Made by a program: the position numbers and the translations under genes. Below, one piece after another: positions 33,892-38,995 of a DNA stretch of 38,995 bases. The notes under the pieces were generated by a model. That model did no database searches and was not told where the DNA came from. It saw only the letters and a list, made by a program, of their open reading frames with translations. Numbering within the stretch: position 1 is the first letter of the stretch; the number at the start of each line of letters is the position of its first letter. This stretch comes from Promethearchaeota archaeon (GTDB taxonomy: Archaea; Asgardarchaeota; Lokiarchaeia; Sigyniarchaeales; SOKP01), in the NCBI GenBank assembly GCA_011364975.1, contig RDOE01000028.1:1-38995 (forward strand), read 5' to 3'.

Positions 33892-34767
33892 ATGAATATT
33901 AGACGTATGGTAAATGCAGGGTCGTGGTATCCACGAAATGAAAATGACTTAGTCCAAATGTTACAAGAATTCATGAAAGATAAGGAATTTGGACCTGGCA
34001 AAGAATTAAAAACAAAAGGTTTACCAGAAAGAAAAATTATAGGAGGTGTATCTCCCCATGCTGGTATGTATTATTCGGGGGCGTGTGCAATTTGTACTTA
34101 TCTAACCTTATTTGAAGAAAAAATACCAGATACAGTAATTGTAATTGGATTTGATCATCGTAATTATTTCCCGGATTGTTTATTAGAGGAAGGAGAATGG
34201 GAGACGCCATTAGGGAATTTAAAAGTAGACAGCGAATTAGCAAAAAGTATATTAGATGACTGTAAAAGCTTAGTTGCTAAAAGTTCTGCTTTTATTGGGA
34301 GTAGTGAAAATAGTTTAGAGCTTCAGATGCCGATTATAAAATATTTTGCTGGAGATAATGATGTAAAAATCGTCCCAATTAAAATATCATCTCATGAATA
34401 TCCAGTTTTGGAAAAAATTGCTAATGAATTAACAGCTTTGATTCAAAAAGTAAATAAGGATATCGTGATTGTAGCATCATCGGACCTTTATCATGAACAT
34501 GTTTATAATGAGCAAGAATTGCTAAAATTCAAAAAGAAGGATGAGAATGTCATAAATAACTTTATTAAATTAAGAGCACATGATATTTTTGACTTAGGAA
34601 TGCGAGCTACAGTTTGCGGGCGTCATACAATTACTTTAGTCTTGTTGATTGGTACAAAACTGGGAGCTAAAGAAGGTAATTGTTTAAAGCATTATACAAG
34701 TATTGAAAGGACAAAAGAATTTGGGTATTGTGTCGGTTATTTCTCAGGAGTTATAACGAAATTATAA
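33892..34767 (+). CDS. MEMO-family protein (AmmeMemoRadiSam system protein B)
   Basis: 291 residues. MVNAGSWYP at the N-terminus, GGVSPHAGMYYSGACA, a VIGFDHRNYF strand, SLELQMPIIKYF, and IVASSDLYHEHVYNEQE match MEMO1-type proteins, with the metal-coordinating His in SPHAGMYYSG, plus His in GFDHR and Cys in VCGRHT. It is related to class III dioxygenases; its cellular role in archaea is unknown, although neighbours in other genomes include radical SAM and AMMECR1 proteins, which are not in this window. Start supported by GGGTGA eight bases upstream. Confidence 0.93.
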   Translation: MNIRRMVNAGSWYPRNENDLVQMLQEFMKDKEFGPGKELKTKGLPERKIIGGVSPHAGMYYSGACAICTYLTLFEEKIPDTVIVIGFDHRNYFPDCLLEEGEWETPLGNLKVDSELAKSILDDCKSLVAKSSAFIGSSENSLELQMPIIKYFAGDNDVKIVPIKISSHEYPVLEKIANELTALIQKVNKDIVIVASSDLYHEHVYNEQELLKFKKKDENVINNFIKLRAHDIFDLGMRATVCGRHTITLVLLIGTKLGAKEGNCLKHYTSIERTKEFGYCVGYFSGVITKL

Positions 34768-34813
34768 ATTTTCGATTAATTTAAATGGAATTAATATATA
34801 CATTAAAATAGTT

Positions 34814-35893
34814 ATGCCAGAAGAAAATGAAAAGATAGAGGATTTCATTAGCCTATGGAAGAAAAAAATCGCTTCTGAAAATAAACCCTCCGCTATTGGT
34901 GATTCTTTAAATAAAATTGAAGATTTACAAAAAGAAAATGAAATTTTAAAGTTGAAAATTGCAGAAAATCTGCAGTTAATAACAAAATCAGAAGAGATTT
35001 TAAATTCTGCTATACAAGAAAAAGAAAAATTAAAATTAGAAAAAGAAGAGGCTCTCACAGATGCTACATTTAGAATTAACGAATTACAACAAGAAAATGT
35101 GAATCTTAGTAATAAAGTAAATAGTATGGTTAATCTATTACAAGAAAAAGATAAAAGTATCTCCCAGTTTCAAAATACTCAAATTCCAATAAAAGCCACT
35201 CAAGTAAATTTAAATAATACTATAGTTGAGGAGCTAAAGGGAGAATTATCCAAAAAAAATACTCATATACAAGCTCTTGAGGAGAAGATCAAGGGTTTAC
35301 AACTTGAAAATGAAAATTTAAGTAAGCAAATGATTGAAAAAATGAAGAGTTTGCCTGTAGATTATGTTCTACCAGTAGTTACAACCCAAAGCACCATTAT
35401 TAAACCACCTTCATCTGAAGGAGCATCTCTGCCTCTTGAAACGCTATGCCAAGATTTACAAACTGATTTGAATAAATATAAAAAAATTGTAGAAAAACTT
35501 ACCGAAGAGAAATCTCAATTAAAAAAATCTTTAGAAGAGAAAGGAATTCAATTTAATGCTTCAGATCTTGAAGTATTGAAAAATGAAAATGAAATTTTAA
35601 AGCAGGATCTTGAGAAAATTCAACAATCGCTTAAAAATAAGGAGATAGAAATATCCCAAGTAGCTATGCGACAAGTAGAAGATAAAATTATGGATCTTGA
35701 GAGCAAATTAAGCGAAAAAGAAATTATCATTACTGAATTAAAGTTATCTCAACCAAACCAAACTCTGGCTTCTTCAGGTACGATGTCTGGTTTAATTGAA
35801 AATCTGCAGAATCAAATTAATAAATTGAAAATCTTGGTTAAAGAAAAAGATCAAAAAATTGTTGAATTGAGTAATGAGTTAAATAAAAGATAA
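34814..35893 (+). CDS. Long coiled-coil protein, 359 aa
   Basis: Almost entirely heptad-rich helix: EDLQKENEILKLKIAENLQL, EALTDATFRINELQQENVNL, EELKGELSKKNTHIQALEEK and similar. A Pro/Thr/Ser-containing break at about 175-205 (VLPVVTTQSTIIKPPSSEGA) separates two long coils. No head domain or membrane segment is seen. Function is unknown; it resembles structural or tethering proteins common in Asgard genomes, but heptad composition alone makes assignments unsafe. An oligo-T run follows the stop codon directly. Confidence 0.75.
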   Translation: MPEENEKIEDFISLWKKKIASENKPSAIGDSLNKIEDLQKENEILKLKIAENLQLITKSEEILNSAIQEKEKLKLEKEEALTDATFRINELQQENVNLSNKVNSMVNLLQEKDKSISQFQNTQIPIKATQVNLNNTIVEELKGELSKKNTHIQALEEKIKGLQLENENLSKQMIEKMKSLPVDYVLPVVTTQSTIIKPPSSEGASLPLETLCQDLQTDLNKYKKIVEKLTEEKSQLKKSLEEKGIQFNASDLEVLKNENEILKQDLEKIQQSLKNKEIEISQVAMRQVEDKIMDLESKLSEKEIIITELKLSQPNQTLASSGTMSGLIENLQNQINKLKILVKEKDQKIVELSNELNKR

Positions 35894-35900
35894 TTTTTTT
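35894..35900 (+). terminator. Oligo-T terminator after the coiled-coil gene
   Basis: Seven T right after the stop codon at 35891-35893, on the coding strand. Confidence 0.4.
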
Positions 35901-36019
35901 AGAAAAACTATTGAATAATTTTCAGTTTCATTACTATTTAGTTATATTTTATTTTAAAAGCCTTTCTTTTGCTGGTTAAAGTAAATTTTATGTAGGATAA
36001 GAAATTATGAAACGAAAAT

Positions 36020-37000
36020 ATGTATAAATATAACTCAAAATTTATCTCAATATTATTTATTGGTCATTTAGCAATAGATAATATTATAAGGTTTAATAAA
36101 CCAAATACACCCTCATTGGGTGGAACTGTTACATTTGGTTCATTAGCTTTAAGAAATTATACAAAACATGTAAATATTGGAATAATATCAAATATTGGCA
36201 AAAAAAATTTTTATGCATCATTTATAAATAAGTTCAATAAGAAAAATATTGATCTGGATGGTATAAAATGGTCTGATTCCCTTAATACTAATTTTGTTCT
36301 GAATTATTTAGACCATTCAAGAATTTTAACCCTTAAATCTAAAAGCCCTAATTTAAATTTTGATGATATTCCAAATTTTTATAAGATAAATAAACCAGAT
36401 ATTATAGTATTAGCACCTTTATGTAATGAAATTTCCTATGAATATGTTTCCAGAATTGTTTTAGAATTTCCCAAATCATATATAGGAATTGATTTACAGG
36501 GATTTATAAGAAATATAAATGAAAAAGGTGAAGTTTCTTATATCTCGAATAAAGAATTGCTAGAAAAAGTGTATAATATTATTGAATTGATAGGTGATCG
36601 TTTAATATTAAAAGGTTCTGAAATTGAAATGAAATTATTAACTGGAAAAGAAAATTTAGGTGAGGTTATGGAATATTTTCAAAAGTTTAAAAATAAAGGT
36701 ATTTACATTATGACTTTAGGAGAGAATGGTTCTATGATTAAAAAAGAGGAGGCTCCCATAATAAGAGTTCCTGCATTCAAGCCTGTTGAGGTAATTGATG
36801 AAACTGGAGCAGGAGATGTTTATCTAGCCATTTTTCTTTATGAATTCATGACTTCTAATCGTTCTAGACATGATATTGAAGCATCAGCATATTTAGCTTC
36901 TGCTGCAGCTTCCTATTTAGTAGAAGAGAACGGTCCAGCGGGATTCCAGAGAAAAACCAAAGTTTTAAAAAGAGTAAATAGTAAAAATTATATAAATTGA
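36020..37000 (+). CDS. PfkB-family carbohydrate or nucleoside kinase
   Basis: 326 residues, normal for the ribokinase fold. SLGGTVTFGSLALRNYT is the N-terminal substrate-binding GG loop and VIDETGAGDVYLAIFLYEFM is the second PfkB signature, with the catalytic Asp in GAGD and the anion hole before it. LKGSEIEMKLLTGKENLGEV and IYIMTLGENGSMIKKE are typical of the ATP-binding region. Phosphorylates a sugar, polyol or nucleoside with ATP; the specificity cannot be read from sequence. The position-independent neighbours (DUF457-like protein) give no pathway hint. Followed at 20 bases by the next gene, likely one transcript. Confidence 0.88.
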   Translation: MYKYNSKFISILFIGHLAIDNIIRFNKPNTPSLGGTVTFGSLALRNYTKHVNIGIISNIGKKNFYASFINKFNKKNIDLDGIKWSDSLNTNFVLNYLDHSRILTLKSKSPNLNFDDIPNFYKINKPDIIVLAPLCNEISYEYVSRIVLEFPKSYIGIDLQGFIRNINEKGEVSYISNKELLEKVYNIIELIGDRLILKGSEIEMKLLTGKENLGEVMEYFQKFKNKGIYIMTLGENGSMIKKEEAPIIRVPAFKPVEVIDETGAGDVYLAIFLYEFMTSNRSRHDIEASAYLASAAASYLVEENGPAGFQRKTKVLKRVNSKNYIN

Positions 37001-37020
37001 TTTAGTTAAAACTATTTATC

Positions 37021-37626
37021 ATGCATATAAATAGTCATTTTGCTATAGGGATCATTTTTAGTTCTTTATTTCATTATTTCCTGAATTTTTCATTACTAAA
37101 TTTTACATTAACAGTAATATTTTCTTTTATTTGTGATTTTGATGTGTTTTTTTCACAATATGCTAAAGATCATAATCATAGAATGTTATTTTCCCATTCA
37201 ATTATTCCAAGTCTCCTTATAATAATAATAGGATTGCTAATTAATTGGCCTGTTCTATATCTAAGTGGATTTACATATGCAATCCATATTTTTATTGATA
37301 CTCTTGATTGGGGCACGAATTTTTTCTACTTCAATAAAAAGTTATTAGGATTGAAACTTCTTATAACTAAAGAAGAGTTAGAAAATTTACCTAATTATTT
37401 GATGAAATATCAAAAATCTGAATCTTTCTTTGATGCTAAATATTATACTAATAAATATTGTCTTGGTATTGAGTTTTTGTTATTTATATTAATGATTTTA
37501 TTTGTTTCTATGTTTGCTCTTGAATACATGTGGCTGATTGCTTTTTACTTTATTGGCTTGTACTTCCATTTATCAAGGCATTTTTTATTAAAGAAAATAG
37601 AAACCTCAAAAAATCCAAGTGACTAA
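37021..37626 (+). CDS. Membrane-bound DUF457/YdjM-like protein
   Basis: 201 residues with four or five membrane segments. Conserved polar residues of the family (annotated in databases as membrane-bound metal-dependent hydrolases) are visible: the N-terminal NSHFAIG, then FICDFDVFF, HRMLFSHSIIP and YAIHIFIDTLDWG, placing His and Asp residues at the membrane interface. Substrate is not known. It begins 20 bases after the PfkB kinase gene stop and is probably co-transcribed. Confidence 0.75.
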   Translation: MHINSHFAIGIIFSSLFHYFLNFSLLNFTLTVIFSFICDFDVFFSQYAKDHNHRMLFSHSIIPSLLIIIIGLLINWPVLYLSGFTYAIHIFIDTLDWGTNFFYFNKKLLGLKLLITKEELENLPNYLMKYQKSESFFDAKYYTNKYCLGIEFLLFILMILFVSMFALEYMWLIAFYFIGLYFHLSRHFLLKKIETSKNPSD

Positions 37627-37745
37627 CCGTTAGAGAAGTAATATTTATTGGTTAAATTAAAAAGGTTTAAGAAGTAATCCAGTGTTTTTAATATAATAAT
37701 TATTAAAAATAACTCAAATAATAACAAATTAAAGAATTTATAAAA

Positions 37746-38183
37746 ATGTCTGATGAGATAAAAACCAAGGTTGGGATTAAATTAGAGGAAGAAATGATTT
37801 TTAAATGTGACCTGGGGACAATGAAAGTAAAAGATTGTTATATAGATGAAACTAATAAGGATGAAGTAGATATGCTTGGACCAAATCCCTCTAGAATGTT
37901 AGGGTTAGCTATTTTAGGGTGCTTAAGTGCAAGCTTTATATTTTGTTTAAAAAAAAGGGTTCTCTCACTTGATGATCTGAAAGCTATAGCAGAAGTGACT
38001 TTAGCTCGTAATGAAAAAGGTTTTTTAAGAGTCAAAAAGATTGATGTGAACATTGATACCATTATAAAAGATCCAGATGCGCGAAAAAGAGCGGAACAAT
38101 GTAAGAAAATGTTTGAAAATTATTGCACTGTAACTCAGAGTGTTAGAGACGGTATAAAAGTAGAGGTAAATCTTAATTTTTAA
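37746..38183 (+). CDS. OsmC-like protein
   Basis: 145 residues. LGPNPSRMLGLAILGCLSAS places Cys59 at the start of the central helix, and FENYCTVTQSVRDGIKVEVN carries Cys127 near the C-terminal strand, the two peroxidatic/resolving positions of OsmC/Ohr proteins. A peroxide- or thiol-related role is expected in general; many archaeal OsmC homologues have no proven substrate. Two extra cysteines (Cys21, Cys31) at the N-terminus could bind metal or are incidental. Confidence 0.85.
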   Translation: MSDEIKTKVGIKLEEEMIFKCDLGTMKVKDCYIDETNKDEVDMLGPNPSRMLGLAILGCLSASFIFCLKKRVLSLDDLKAIAEVTLARNEKGFLRVKKIDVNIDTIIKDPDARKRAEQCKKMFENYCTVTQSVRDGIKVEVNLNF

Positions 38184-38287
38184 TCTATAACCTATTGATT
38201 CTCTTATAATATATTCCAGAGATAGAAATACATGCCCCCTTTTTATTTTGTAGTTTATCAGTGAGAAACTACTTTAAGTAAAAACTT

Positions 38288-38995
38288 TCAATCTTGAATT
38301 CCATCCTCAGTAATAGAAAAAATCGCTTCTCCTTCAGGTAAATGAGGGGCATCAACTAATTTTGCAACTCTCTGCTCTCCTTTTCCTTTACGCAGCCTAA
38401 TTCTGATTGTTGCTCCATGAGCAATAATATTCCCTCCCGTAGCCGTTAATGGATCTCCATAAAAAACATCTGGTTTTGAAGAAACTTGATTAGTAATTAA
38501 TACTGCTAATTCATCATACATTTCAGTTAATCTTAATAAATCATGAACATGGCTATTTAGCGTTTGTTGTCTACTTGCTAATGTACCACGACCTACGTAT
38601 TCACTGCGAAAATGGCCAATAATTGAGTCCACTATTATTAACTTTATATTTTTTTCATCTACAATTTTTGATGCCTCTCTGGCTAATAAAACCTGATGAT
38701 CGCTATTAAATGCTCTCCCTACTGTAATATTTTTTAAAATTATACGATGATCTAAATTTTTTCCTTCAGCCATTTGAATGATACGTTCTGGTCTGAAAGT
38801 CCCTTCGGTATCAATGTATAGCGCATTGCCTTCAAGACCCCCATCCTCATAAGTCAATTGGACATTAACACAAAGTTGATGAGCAATCTGTGTTTTACCT
38901 GTTCGATATTCTCCGAATAGTTCAGTTACAGATCCAGGTTCAATACCGCCCATTAGTAAATCGTCTAAGTTCTGACTTCCCGTGGTTAAGTGATT
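38288..38995 (-). CDS. radA: DNA repair and recombination protein RadA (RecA/Rad51 family), N-terminus off the window
   Basis: 236 residues to the right edge; the frame is open past it, so the start and the N-terminal HhH domain are missing. The ATPase core has the Walker A loop GEYRTGKTQ, YIDTEGTFRPERI, the polymerisation-linked GRAFNSDHQ, Walker B LIIVDSIIGHF, SEYVGRGTLASRQQ (L1), ITNQVSSKPDVFYGDP (L2 region) and LVDAPHLPEGEAIFSITEDG at the C-terminus. These are archaeal RadA features, but RTGKTQ and DTEGTFRPER match eukaryotic Rad51 better than the GSGKTQ and DTENTFRPER of most euryarchaeal RadA. It forms filaments on single-stranded DNA and catalyses strand exchange. Confidence 0.95.
   Translation of the reverse strand, partial: NHLTTGSQNLDDLLMGGIEPGSVTELFGEYRTGKTQIAHQLCVNVQLTYEDGGLEGNALYIDTEGTFRPERIIQMAEGKNLDHRIILKNITVGRAFNSDHQVLLAREASKIVDEKNIKLIIVDSIIGHFRSEYVGRGTLASRQQTLNSHVHDLLRLTEMYDELAVLITNQVSSKPDVFYGDPLTATGGNIIAHGATIRIRLRKGKGEQRVAKLVDAPHLPEGEAIFSITEDGIQD

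Noticed and set aside
1..38995. CRISPR arrays, transposases, rRNA and tRNA genes
   Set aside because: No regularly spaced repeats, transposase motifs or conserved RNA segments were seen when reading the window.

Overview
The window is AT-rich archaeal DNA, most likely from an Asgard archaeon of the Lokiarchaeia type. The archaeal signs are a complete A-type ATP synthase operon, a homotetramer-length tRNA-splicing endonuclease, an archaeal RadA and MEMO/CCC1/DUF47 genes. The Asgard placement is inference: it rests on base composition, on a RadA whose P-loop reads like eukaryotic Rad51, and on the mix of 2-hydroxyacyl-CoA dehydratase, coiled-coil and small zinc-finger genes. No rRNA, tRNA, CRISPR array, transposase or integrase was found.

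Layout. 1-9.2 kb: the 5' part of an FAD-dependent oxidase, an unknown helical protein, then an amino-sugar block (glmM, a glutaminase-less SIS-domain paralogue of GlmS, full glmS) next to a GH13 alpha-amylase-like protein; GlmS and GlmM would feed UDP-GlcNAc synthesis. 9.4-19 kb: an accessory region with two large-subunit paralogues of the 2-hydroxyacyl-CoA dehydratase (HgdB/BcrB) family, a broken small subunit, an activator ATPase (HgdC type) with an in-frame amber codon inside a 30-nt hairpin insertion, a block of small orphan genes, an FAD/NAD oxidoreductase and a DUF2061 membrane protein. 19-21.5 kb: two VIT1/CCC1-family transporters (one frameshifted) and a DUF47/PhoU-like protein.

21.7-33 kb: A1Ao ATP synthase in the order K-C-H-F-E-A-B-D-I, followed by a small membrane zinc-ribbon protein and a second, diverged A subunit (A2) in which the catalytic GER triad has become GEP. 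The K subunit lacks the usual sodium-ligand residues, which suggests proton coupling. 33-39 kb: EndA, a MEMO-family protein, a long coiled coil, a PfkB-family kinase, a DUF457/YdjM-like membrane protein, an OsmC-like protein and the 3' part of radA.

The most unusual signals are: (1) three genes whose conserved N-termini begin at a near-cognate codon placed like a start behind a Shine-Dalgarno sequence (ACG for atpC and the first HgdB paralogue, ATA for atpD), each followed by a Ser codon; (2) the hairpin/amber insertion flanked by matching AAA codons exactly before the cluster-ligating Cys of the HgdC homologue; (3) a winged-helix fragment embedded between the two halves of the broken HgdB-like small subunit; (4) the A2 subunit. 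All functional statements come from reading motifs by eye; no database search was possible.
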